In this document: positions 8,206 to 16,011 of the stretch, piece by piece | Layout of the letters: the number at the start of each line of letters is the position of its first letter | Numbering within the stretch: the first letter of the stretch is position 1 | From: Acinetobacter sp. ANC 3903 | GTDB lineage: Bacteria; Pseudomonadota; Gammaproteobacteria; Pseudomonadales; Moraxellaceae | Length of the DNA stretch: 37,187 nucleotides | NCBI RefSeq assembly: GCF_002135315.1 | Contig: NZ_NEGA01000025.1 | Coordinates: 1 to 37,187, forward strand | Reading direction: 5' to 3' | The notes under the pieces: model-generated | The model's input: only the letters and a program-made list of their open reading frames with translations | Told to the model about the DNA's origin: nothing | The model's database searches: none | Position numbers and translations under genes: made by a program

Positions 8206-9387
8206 TCATTCCCCTCCAGTGTTCAGGTCTAATATCAGTTCAACGCAGGTGCCGCAGGGCTGATTCGGGCGGATACTGAGCACAGCACCAATCCGTTCGG
8301 CACGTTCCTGCATAATTTCCAGTCCGAAACTGTCCGGCCGTTTCCGCCCTGCCTGTATGCCGCGGCCATTATCTGCAATCTGAATGTGCAGCTGCTGAGT
8401 GAAATTGCGCTTTACAGAAATGACGGCTGTACTGGCGTGGGCATGACGCACAACATTGCTCAGGCTTTCACGGATGATATACAGCAGCTGTACCGACTGT
8501 CTGGCACTGACTTTCAGCTGTGGAACACGGTTATCCAGTTCAAAAGCCACACTGGACTGATGTTCAAATTCGGCAATAATTTTTTTCAGCGCGGTGAAAA
8601 AATCCAGTTCCTGATAGGTTAAGCGTGAGGCGGTAATTAATTCACGCACCTGCTGGTAAGCATAATGGGTATAAGCCGCCAGCTCCTCGGTCTGTTCCAG
8701 CAGCGGTGCATAACCAGGCTGCTGTTTGCATTGCTGGTTCAGCTGCGCGGATTTCAACCTTAAGAATCCAATAATTTGCGCAATGCTGTCATGTAAGTCA
8801 GCCGAAAAATCACGCCGCTCCTGCTGCAATATGGTTTGTATGCGCTCCTGCTGTAGCGCGCGTTCCTGAAAGCCCGATTGCAAAGCCTGATCCAGCTGCT
8901 GTAGTAGCTCCGCTTCCACCGGCTGGGCTGCCGAATAGTTTAAATAGACTCGCCAGACTGCAAAATTCTGTCCTGTAAACAGCGGGAGGCAATCATGCTG
9001 CCCCAGCAGCAGCGGCACATCCTGCTGCATCACAGAGACGGAGCGCGGTAGCAGCTGCTCTTGGAGCAGACGTACCTCAGACTGCGCCAGCGGTTGCGCC
9101 AAGGCATGAAAAATGAAACATTCCTGAGTGAAGGGATAGCACATCACCAGACAATATTCCGGCAAGCCCGGTACAGGAAAATGCTGTTTCAGCCATTGCA
9201 GAAAAAGTGGCAATTCGGCCTTGGGATCCTGAATCTGCATCAGCTTTAATTTGGCCTGCAGATAAAACAGCGTCAATTCACGCTGGCGAAGCAGCCGTTG
9301 GGTCTGATCTAAATCACCTGCCTGGTTTATGGCCCGCTCTGTCTCTATTTTGCCGTCATTCATCACTTCACTCGCAAGATGCGCCAT
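8206..9387 (-). CDS. Soluble sensor histidine kinase (HisKA_3 type), 393 aa
   Basis: The DHp motif RRDFSADLHDSIAQ carries the phospho-acceptor His199. A HATPase domain follows, with the N box (SLSNVVRHAHAS near 310) and the G1 box DNGRGI near 347. This is the NarX/DegS-like class that pairs with NarL-type regulators. The N-terminal 190 residues contain a GAF-like region and a glutamine-rich linker (coiled coil about 155-195). No transmembrane helix is seen, so it should sense a cytoplasmic signal, possibly with the PAS protein of the same operon. The start is uncertain: ATGs at 9387 and 9363 both lack strong ribosome sites. It is divergent from tdm across 159 bp. Confidence 0.87.
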   Translation of the reverse strand: MAHLASEVMNDGKIETERAINQAGDLDQTQRLLRQRELTLFYLQAKLKLMQIQDPKAELPLFLQWLKQHFPVPGLPEYCLVMCYPFTQECFIFHALAQPLAQSEVRLLQEQLLPRSVSVMQQDVPLLLGQHDCLPLFTGQNFAVWRVYLNYSAAQPVEAELLQQLDQALQSGFQERALQQERIQTILQQERRDFSADLHDSIAQIIGFLRLKSAQLNQQCKQQPGYAPLLEQTEELAAYTHYAYQQVRELITASRLTYQELDFFTALKKIIAEFEHQSSVAFELDNRVPQLKVSARQSVQLLYIIRESLSNVVRHAHASTAVISVKRNFTQQLHIQIADNGRGIQAGRKRPDSFGLEIMQERAERIGAVLSIRPNQPCGTCVELILDLNTGGE

Positions 9388-9448
9388 GCTGCTGAATTAT
9401 TCTTTACAGTTAAATTATTTGAGCAGGAATCATGCCAACATCCAGCAC

Positions 9449-9464
9449 TACCCTATTCAGGGTA
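9449..9464. promoter_or_regulatory. NarL-type 7-2-7 palindrome between the kinase gene and tdm
   Basis: TACCCTATTCAGGGTA has perfect five-base inverted half-sites at the same six-base spacing as the site upstream of dmm. It lies 83 bp upstream of the tdm ATG and 62 bp upstream of the divergent kinase ATG, so it could serve tdm activation and autoregulation of the kinase operon. Confidence 0.6.
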
Positions 9465-9546
9465 TGCCTCTGGAGAAATTGCTGTGCCAGCAGAATATGT
9501 GTGAAATGAATAGCATCAGAACCAGCGGGACGCTTTGGGCTCATCT

Positions 9547-11892
9547 ATGGGAACGCTTACTTCAGCTTTAACAACTGCAGTGACAGATGAATATATTCAT
9601 TTGCAGCAGCCAATCCATGAACTGTATTTGCGCGCAGATGCACAGTGCATGCACATTTTTGACCTGGATGCGGGCGATCGCATTCAATTTGACTTACCTG
9701 AACAACAGAGTATTGATCTGCTTATTTTCAATACAGAACAGCAGCTTATGCCGGAATTGCTTCAGGCACTACAGGCCGAATCCCTTCTGGTGGCCAATGC
9801 TGCTCGGGCTACACATGCACAGTTAAATCAGGACAGCGCCTCAGGCCAGCGCCTGAAACAGCAGTTAGCACAGCATGCGATACAGCCTGACTGGCTGGAG
9901 CAGGCGCTGACCTTGCACAGCCCTGGAAAGCGCATTTTTCAGGCGTCTGCGGCAATTCAAGTCATCGTGTTCAATACCGGCCTGGACATGAATGTGCAGC
10001 AGCAGTACTGCATAGATGAAGTGCCCGTGACGCTATTTAAAGCCCAGCCCGTGCATTATTATTTGCCGCAGCCTTTAGCCAAACCGGTGCAGGAAATTCT
10101 GATACCGCGCGCTTCAGCACGGACGTATAGCGTTAAAGCAGGACAATGGATTCAAATTATCGACTTGTCGGGCAAGCAGTGTTCCGATTTTTTGGCCTTT
10201 GATGCCCAGGCTTTGGCCCAAGGCCAAGAACTGGGTCTGGATGCCATGGCCACCCGGACCATTTTGGGGCATGCTACCCCGGCTCCCGGGCTGCACTCTA
10301 AGTTTTTTGCCTCAGATCTGCAAGCGCTGGCCGAAGTGGTTCAAGACACCGTGGGCCGGCACGATATGTTCCTGAGTGCCTGCAGTCCGAAGTTCTATAA
10401 CGATTCCGGCTACTTTGGCCATATTTCCTGCACCGATAATTTTAACCAGGTTCTGCAGCCTTTTGGCATCCAAAGCCGCAATGCATGGCCTGCCATTAAC
10501 CTGTTTTACAACACCTTTGTTGAACCTTGCGGTGCAATCAGCATGGCAGAACCGTGGTCCAGACCGGGAGATTATGTCCTGCTGCACGCCCACCGCGATC
10601 TGCTCTGTGCATCATCTGCCTGCCCTGACGATATTGATCCTTCCAATGGCTGGGTACCGACGGATATTCTGGTCCGGATTTATGATCAGGATCAGCATTT
10701 CCCACGCTCCCAGCATTATCGAATTGACCCCGAGGAACTGCCGCGCATGACCCAAGCATCAGGATTTTTTCCGCGCATCCAAGCGCTTACTTCAAAAATC
10801 AGTGAGTACCACGGCTATTGGATTGCCAATGAATACGACGGCTGGGGTGCCAAAGCAGAATATCTGGCCTGCCGTGAAAGGGTCGCCATGATCGATTTAA
10901 GCGCGCTGCGCAAATTTGAAATTACCGGCCCGGATGCAGAAGCTTTTATGCAGTATGCCTTGACCCGCAATATCCGCAGACTGGCGGTGGGTGAAATTGC
11001 CTACTCGGCCTCTTGTCTGGAAACCGGCGGCATGGTGGATGACGGCACGATTTTCCGCATGGGTGAAAACTGTTTCCGCTGGATTTGCGGTGATGAATAT
11101 TCAGGAACTTGGCTGAAACAGCTGGCACAGCAGCATGGCTATAAAGTCAGCATCCGCAATTCATCCCAGCATATTCACAATATTGCAGTGCAAGGTCCGC
11201 ACAGCCGTGCGCTGTTGCAGCAACTGATCTGGACACCTGAACATCAGCCAAGCGTAGAGAAATTAGCATGGTTCCACTTTACCCTCGGCAAGCTGGGCGG
11301 TACAGACGGTATTCCGGTCATGGTATCACGCACCGGTTACACCGGTGAGCTGGGCTTTGAAGTCTGGTGTCATCCTAGCCATGCCGAACAGCTTTGGGAT
11401 GCCGTTTGGCAGGAGGGTCAGCAATATGAGATTGCTCCGCTGGGTTTTGATGCCTTGGATTTGTTGCGCATAGAAGCCGGGCTGATCTTTGCACAGCATG
11501 AGTTTTCAGCCGAAACCAATCCTTATGAAGCGGGCATTGGCTTCACGGTACCGATGAAAACCAAGGAAGAAGATTTTATCGGCAAACAGGCCATGAAAAA
11601 TCAGGCTCCGGAAAGCCGGCATAAACTCATGGGCCTGGTCCTGGAGGGCAATGAAGCGGTCCAGCATGGCGACCCGGTCTATGTCGGACGTTTTCCTGTG
11701 GGTGTGGTGACCAGTGCAGCCAACTCTCCTTTGCTGCAGCAACAGATTGCCCTGTGCCGCCTTGCACCGCAGTATGCCCTAACAGATACCGCTGTCGAAG
11801 TTGGACAACTGGATGGCCTTAAAAAACGCCTGAAAGCCAAAGTGGTGGATTTGCCTTTTTATGATCCACAAAGGTTAAGAGTGAAAAGTTGA
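9547..11892 (+). CDS. tdm: Trimethylamine N-oxide demethylase, 781 aa
   Basis: Converts TMAO to dimethylamine and formaldehyde without net redox. It has the two-part layout of Methylocella silvestris Tdm: a DUF1989-type metal domain at about 185-390 (GKQCSDFL with D214; GRHDMFLSACS with H272 and C279; further cysteines at 295, 328, 354 and 359) and a C-terminal GcvT domain at about 420-780 (SRTGYTGELGFEVW) expected to bind THF and trap formaldehyde. Residues 1-180 are a less recognisable N-terminal region, as expected for this roughly 780-residue enzyme. ATG at 9547 is the first ATG in frame; no strong ribosome site precedes it, and a TTG at 9535 is also possible. It is divergent from the kinase operon. 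Confidence 0.92.
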   Translation: MGTLTSALTTAVTDEYIHLQQPIHELYLRADAQCMHIFDLDAGDRIQFDLPEQQSIDLLIFNTEQQLMPELLQALQAESLLVANAARATHAQLNQDSASGQRLKQQLAQHAIQPDWLEQALTLHSPGKRIFQASAAIQVIVFNTGLDMNVQQQYCIDEVPVTLFKAQPVHYYLPQPLAKPVQEILIPRASARTYSVKAGQWIQIIDLSGKQCSDFLAFDAQALAQGQELGLDAMATRTILGHATPAPGLHSKFFASDLQALAEVVQDTVGRHDMFLSACSPKFYNDSGYFGHISCTDNFNQVLQPFGIQSRNAWPAINLFYNTFVEPCGAISMAEPWSRPGDYVLLHAHRDLLCASSACPDDIDPSNGWVPTDILVRIYDQDQHFPRSQHYRIDPEELPRMTQASGFFPRIQALTSKISEYHGYWIANEYDGWGAKAEYLACRERVAMIDLSALRKFEITGPDAEAFMQYALTRNIRRLAVGEIAYSASCLETGGMVDDGTIFRMGENCFRWICGDEYSGTWLKQLAQQHGYKVSIRNSSQHIHNIAVQGPHSRALLQQLIWTPEHQPSVEKLAWFHFTLGKLGGTDGIPVMVSRTGYTGELGFEVWCHPSHAEQLWDAVWQEGQQYEIAPLGFDALDLLRIEAGLIFAQHEFSAETNPYEAGIGFTVPMKTKEEDFIGKQAMKNQAPESRHKLMGLVLEGNEAVQHGDPVYVGRFPVGVVTSAANSPLLQQQIALCRLAPQYALTDTAVEVGQLDGLKKRLKAKVVDLPFYDPQRLRVKS

Positions 11893-12657
11893 TTATCCAA
11901 CCCATCATTTTTGCCTAGCCGTTGGATGCTCTTTAAAGCTGAACATTGCCACCGCTGAACGGTACTCTGAACATGAGACCAGCGCTGCATTTTGCTAGAG
12001 GGTGCGGTTCTTTAACCCTGAGTTCCTACCTGGCTATGGCAGGATTATACAAATATTTTAAAGGCGCAATATCCCGGGTGGTAATAACTGCACGCTCCTT
12101 ACCCGGGTAGGTCGTTTGGCTTATTCAGTAAACTGATACCCTCCAGCCAGCTTCAGAATATTCAGTTGATGAGTTAGAGAAAATAGCAACACATGTTCAG
12201 GATCGAGAAAGATGTGTAGATAGCTGTGCCTTGAGGTTAAGCAGAATGTCAATTTCTAAATTATTTACTGCAAGTTGTTTACATACCAAAAGTAGAGAAA
12301 TGATGAGCGAACCATCGCTATATGTCTGCTTAAATTGTAGAAATTCTTCCATTTTTTAGTTTTTACGTTATTTTTAACTGCAAGTTTAAAAGCTTTCAAT
12401 ACTTGCTCTCTGGCGCTTGCCACCCATTAGGCCAGATCATGGTTCAGGCTAACTTCTTACTCATCTATCCGAGCCACCTGATTTTAGTTCCCACGTTTTT
12501 TAACCAGGGACTAAAGTCACATCAGATCATGACCTGCACAATATCCCCCTCTTCTGAAACCTTTGTCCTAGGTAAAAGGTGGCATTATGCATAATTTAAG
12601 CATCGATTTTTTAGCTTAGGCTATTTCCAGCAGTCCAGTGAATGAAAACAATAATTT
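11893..12657. other. Long intergenic region between tdm and the guanidine transporter
   Basis: No supported gene was found in this stretch of about 765 bases. A weak hairpin (ATCCAAC at 11895-11901 with GTTGGAT at 11921-11927) just past tdm may end its transcript. ATCCCGGGTGGTAA near 12070 and TTACCCGGGTAGG near 12099 form an inverted repeat around a 16-base core, of unknown role. A TGCACAATAT half-site near 12535 resembles part of an NtrC site. Base composition turns AT-rich from about 12150, and the small frames here lack recognisable content. No second guanidine riboswitch was recognised. Confidence 0.5.
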
Positions 12658-12673
12658 TGGCACCCATTTTGCT
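12658..12673 (+). promoter_or_regulatory. Sigma-54 promoter of the ABC transporter/SMR operon
   Basis: TGGCACCCATTTTGCT is a near-consensus -24/-12 element with GG and GC ten bases apart. The expected start is near 12684, leaving a leader of about 38 bases to the ATG at 12722. This places guanidine transport under sigma-54 control, as for the P-II gene. Confidence 0.78.
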
Positions 12674-12721
12674 TAATCAGTATTACGTTTTATAAAAATT
12701 GTAATATTGAGGGGCAACACT

Positions 12722-13666
12722 ATGGGTTACGTTGCACGTGAACTCAGTCAAAGAAATAAACTACTGTTTGGCTTGGGGTCTTTTTTAATACCGGTCTTGA
12801 TTTGGTGTGCAGTCAGCTATTTACCTTTTATCTGGCATCCACAAGTCCAGATTGCCGATTCAGGCAGCGTGAACTATTTACAGGTCGGTAGTCGCATTGA
12901 TAAAAATGTCTTTTTCTCTGCCGCCCAGTCTGCGTTAGATCAAGGTCTGGCTCCACCTCAAGGGATTCTGGTGAATCCGATCTATCTGCCCGCCCCGCAT
13001 GAAGTGGCGATTGCCCTGGTCACGGCATTCACCACTGAACCGGCACAGGCCAATGCACCCTGGTTCCATGAAAGCCTGTGGCACAGTATCAAGCTGGTCT
13101 TTAGTGCTTTCTTTATTTCTTCACTGATCGGGATTCCACTCGGTATTTTATGTGGCTTCTCTCATAAAATTTCCCAGCTGACCGAGCCTTTTGTTGAATT
13201 TTTCCGCTACCTGCCTGCCCCGGCCTTTGGCGCACTTGCAGTTGCCATTTTAGGGATCAATGATGCACCGAAAATTGCCATCATTGTCATTGGCACCCTG
13301 TTCCAGCAAATCCTGATTATTGCCAATACCACACGTCTGGTAGACCGTAGCCTGATTGAAGCCGGTTTTACCTTAGGCACCAATAAAATGAAAAGCCTGT
13401 TTCATGTGGTGATTCCAGCAGCCCTTCCTGAAATTTACCGCAATCTGCGTGTCCTGCTCGGCTGGGCATGGACCTATCTGATCGTGGCGGAACTGATCGG
13501 CAGTACCTCCGGGATTACCTGGTTTATTACCCAGCAAGCCCGTTACCAGAATTTTGACAATGTCTTTGCAGCGATCCTGATCATTGGGGTGATTGGCCTG
13601 CTCTGTGACGTGATTTTAATGAAATTGGGACAACGCCTATTTAAATGGAAACCGGGAGCAAATTAA
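12722..13666 (+). CDS. ABC transporter permease, probable guanidine/urea importer (SsuC/TauC family), 314 aa
   Basis: An inner-membrane permease with about six hydrophobic segments. The BPD-type cytoplasmic loop EAGFTLGTNKMKSLFHVVIPAALPEIYRNLR at about 220-250 contacts the ATPase. It has a long periplasmic insertion after the first helix (about residues 35-95), usual for permeases found beside urea/guanidine carboxylases. ATG at 12722 is chosen because GAGGGG lies seven bases upstream. The operon continues with the ATPase (TAATG overlap) and SMR gene; the matching binding protein is encoded in the convergent operon at 14989-16011. Import of guanidine is inferred from context; urea or a related compound is possible. 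Confidence 0.85.
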   Translation: MGYVARELSQRNKLLFGLGSFLIPVLIWCAVSYLPFIWHPQVQIADSGSVNYLQVGSRIDKNVFFSAAQSALDQGLAPPQGILVNPIYLPAPHEVAIALVTAFTTEPAQANAPWFHESLWHSIKLVFSAFFISSLIGIPLGILCGFSHKISQLTEPFVEFFRYLPAPAFGALAVAILGINDAPKIAIIVIGTLFQQILIIANTTRLVDRSLIEAGFTLGTNKMKSLFHVVIPAALPEIYRNLRVLLGWAWTYLIVAELIGSTSGITWFITQQARYQNFDNVFAAILIIGVIGLLCDVILMKLGQRLFKWKPGAN

Positions 13667-14547
13667 TGCAAAACCCTGAATTTAATACCCGCGAATACTT
13701 TGACAAGATTTATAGCCGTCCGGTGATTCTGGAAGCGAAACAGCTGACGCAAAAATTCAGTCATGGCAAAACTGAACGTACGGTTTTAAATGCCCTGAAT
13801 CTCAAAATTCATAAGCGTGAGTTTATCTGTGTGATTGGTCCTTCCGGTTGCGGCAAGTCGACCTTTAGCCGTGTGGTGGCGGGCCTAGACCCGTATAGCA
13901 GTGGTGAGATTCTGGTCGATGGCCAGCCGATTACCGGTCCGAGTCCGGAACGTGGCATGGTGTTTCAGGGCTATACCCTGTTCCCATGGAAAACCGTCAA
14001 AGAAAATGTCATGTTTGGCCCGAAAATGAAAGGCCAAAGTAATGCCTCAGCCGAAGCGCAGGCACGGGAATGGATCAATATCATTGGTCTGGAAAAATAT
14101 CAGGACCAGTATCCGCATCAGCTGTCTGGCGGGATGAAACAGCGTGTCGCGATTGCCCGTGCGCTGGTCAATGAACCCAAGGTCTTGCTGATGGATGAAC
14201 CTTTTGGTGCGCTGGATCCGCATACGCGCCAGAAAATGCAGCGTCACCTGATGGACCTGTGGCAGAACATCGACATCACCATCATTTTCGTGACTCACGA
14301 TATGGATGAAGCGATTTTACTGGCCGACCGGATTGTGGCGTTGAAAGCCAATCCAGGTGAGATCAAGGAAATTATCGAAGTGAATCTGCCACGTCCACGT
14401 CATCCCGATCTGATGCTGACCCCGGAATTTAAACAGCTGCGTGAGCATGTCGATCATCTGGTACATGCCCAGGAAGATGAACTGGATCCTGCACTGGCGG
14501 ATCTGCCGGAGATTCCGCGCTTAACTAAAATTAGTAACTCCAAATAA
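13666..14547 (+). CDS. ABC transporter ATPase of the guanidine/urea importer, 293 aa
   Basis: A SsuB/TauB/NrtD-type ATPase with all motifs intact: Walker A GPSGCGKS at 58-65, Q-loop in MVFQGYTLFPWKT, signature LSGGMKQR, Walker B VLLMDEPFGALD and the switch histidine in FVTHD. The ATG at 13666 overlaps the permease stop as TAATG and has GGGAG seven bases upstream, so it is preferred to the in-frame ATG at 13645. The C-terminal tail of about 60 residues is acidic (EDELDPALADLPEIP) and otherwise unremarkable. It energises the permease encoded just upstream. Confidence 0.92.
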   Translation: MQNPEFNTREYFDKIYSRPVILEAKQLTQKFSHGKTERTVLNALNLKIHKREFICVIGPSGCGKSTFSRVVAGLDPYSSGEILVDGQPITGPSPERGMVFQGYTLFPWKTVKENVMFGPKMKGQSNASAEAQAREWINIIGLEKYQDQYPHQLSGGMKQRVAIARALVNEPKVLLMDEPFGALDPHTRQKMQRHLMDLWQNIDITIIFVTHDMDEAILLADRIVALKANPGEIKEIIEVNLPRPRHPDLMLTPEFKQLREHVDHLVHAQEDELDPALADLPEIPRLTKISNSK

Positions 14548-14566
14548 GAGGTAGACCAAGACCATA

Positions 14567-14896
14567 ATGGCTTATGTGTATTTATTGATTGCAGTCATTT
14601 CAGAGGTTATTGCGACCTCTGCACTGAATGCATCAAAAGGATTTACCGTTTGGCAACCCAGTGTTGTGACCTGTATTGGTTATTTGATTGCCATTTATTT
14701 CCTGGCATTAACCATGAAAAGCATTCCGATGGGGATTAGCTATGCTCTCTGGTCTGGTGCTGGAATTGTATTTATTTCTACGGTAGGCTGGATTGTGTTT
14801 AAACAACATCTGGATGCCGCTGCGATGATCGGTTTGGCATTTATCCTGGTGGGTATTTTTATTATTAATATCTTTTCAAATTCAACTACTGTTTAA
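14567..14896 (+). CDS. SMR-family cation exporter, EmrE/AbeS-like, 109 aa
   Basis: Four transmembrane helices, with the membrane glutamate at residue 13 (VISEVIATSALNAS) that binds substrate and protons. SMR genes in guanidine operons are usually Gdx guanidinium exporters. This one instead carries the Qac-subtype block GISYALWSGAGIVFIS and the end INIFS, very close to EmrE and Acinetobacter AbeS as remembered; Gdx/SugE proteins have TAYAVWTGIG instead. It may export substituted guanidinium or quaternary ammonium ions. It follows the ATPase by 19 bases and ends before a bidirectional terminator. The ribosome site is weak (GAGG lies far upstream), so expression may be low or coupled. Confidence 0.9.
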   Translation: MAYVYLLIAVISEVIATSALNASKGFTVWQPSVVTCIGYLIAIYFLALTMKSIPMGISYALWSGAGIVFISTVGWIVFKQHLDAAAMIGLAFILVGIFIINIFSNSTTV

Positions 14897-14945
14897 TTTT
14901 TTACTTGTCGTTTCTCAGTCATTGCAAACTTTAAAAATAAACCAG

Positions 14946-14977
14946 AAAAAAGCCCAGATTTGGATCTGGGCTTTTCA
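14946..14977. terminator. Bidirectional terminator between convergent guanidine operons
   Basis: AGCCCAGAT and ATCTGGGCT (about 14951-14972) form a nine-base stem with a short loop, flanked by A and T runs on both sides. It separates the plus-strand SMR gene from the minus-strand binding-protein gene. Confidence 0.88.
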
Positions 14978-14988
14978 CGTTTTTGGTA

Positions 14989-16011
14989 TTATTGTAATGA
15001 TTCCACCAGTGTTGGCACAATCAGGCCATCTGCATCTTGTTCAGTAGTATAAACACCATTGCTTACGTTGAATTTATTCACATGGTAAGTTGATCCATAA
15101 ATTGAATCGAAACCTGTACCTTTGCTAAATACCTTTTTATTGGCTGACAGATCTAGCAGAAGTGTACCGCCAATAAACTGTTCATATTGTTTAGGATCAA
15201 CGCCCACTTTATTTGCCATGATTTTTACGGCTTCTTCATGAGTCGCTGGGTCATTGATGAATTTAACCGTCTTGTCCCAAACCTGAATGATCTTTTTCCA
15301 TTCTTCCTTATGCGCATCCAGATGCGTCATATTGACGGTCAAGGTATCGTAAATTAAGCCCGGCTTGTCTTTCGAGCTATAGATGATTTTAGAACCTGAA
15401 ACTGCTTTCAACGCCTGGTTTGCCACAGGTTGCCAAACGGCAATGGCAGATACATCAGGACTATTAAACACCTGAGGTAATTCATTGGTCATTGAGTTAA
15501 TCAGGTTTACATCAGCTGATTTGATCTTGGCATCTTCAAGCGCTGTTGATAGCAACAAATGATCAACCAGACCTTTTTCTACCGCAATTTTTTTGCCTTT
15601 TAGTTCAGCAATGCTATTGATGCCGTTTTTGGCAATGATGACGTCATTACCCGCAGAATAATCTGTCACCATGATCATTGCACCTTTAGTACCGCCGGAT
15701 GCAATCACCAGATTGTCACCATTGGTCACGGAAATTGCATCCAGCTGGTTTGCAGAAAAGGCATTAATCGACGCTGAATAGTCAAACCATTTAAAGTCTA
15801 CATTCACACCGGCTTCTTTAAAGAAACCTTTTTCAATAGCCACTTGCCAAGCCACCCAGCCTGGCCAGTCGCTGTAGCCAATGGTGATTGGTTTAGTATT
15901 TACCGTTCCAGTTGCTTTACTGGATGGTTCTGGAACTTTTGCAGTATTGTCACAGCCACTCAATAAAATGGCGCCACAGATTGATGCGGCCAAACTTAGT
16001 TTTTTCATCAT
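14989..16011 (-). CDS. Substrate-binding lipoprotein of the guanidine/urea ABC importer, 340 aa
   Basis: A NrtA/SsuA-like periplasmic binding protein. The N-terminus MMKKLSLAASICGAILLSGC is a lipoprotein signal with a lipobox cysteine at residue 20, so it should be membrane-anchored facing the periplasm. ITIGYSDWPGWVAWQVAIEKGFFKEAGV is typical of the family found with urea/guanidine carboxylase genes. The ATG at 16011 overlaps the stop of atzF and has AGGGGA upstream; the frame open to 16032 is not needed. The gene is the last in its operon while its permease and ATPase are convergently transcribed next door. The ligand is inferred to be guanidine or a related cation. Confidence 0.88.
   Translation of the reverse strand: MMKKLSLAASICGAILLSGCDNTAKVPEPSSKATGTVNTKPITIGYSDWPGWVAWQVAIEKGFFKEAGVNVDFKWFDYSASINAFSANQLDAISVTNGDNLVIASGGTKGAMIMVTDYSAGNDVIIAKNGINSIAELKGKKIAVEKGLVDHLLLSTALEDAKIKSADVNLINSMTNELPQVFNSPDVSAIAVWQPVANQALKAVSGSKIIYSSKDKPGLIYDTLTVNMTHLDAHKEEWKKIIQVWDKTVKFINDPATHEEAVKIMANKVGVDPKQYEQFIGGTLLLDLSANKKVFSKGTGFDSIYGSTYHVNKFNVSNGVYTTEQDADGLIVPTLVESLQ

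Noticed and set aside
12403..12594. A 63-codon frame upstream of the ABC transporter.
   Set aside because: No ribosome site, no recognisable content, and it lies in the AT-rich control region of the sigma-54 promoter.
11893..12721. Possible second guanidine riboswitch (classes I, II or III) upstream of the transporter/SMR operon.
   Set aside because: None of the conserved guanidine-I blocks and no paired ACGR hairpin loops of class II were found; the sigma-54 leader of about 38 bases is too short for an aptamer.
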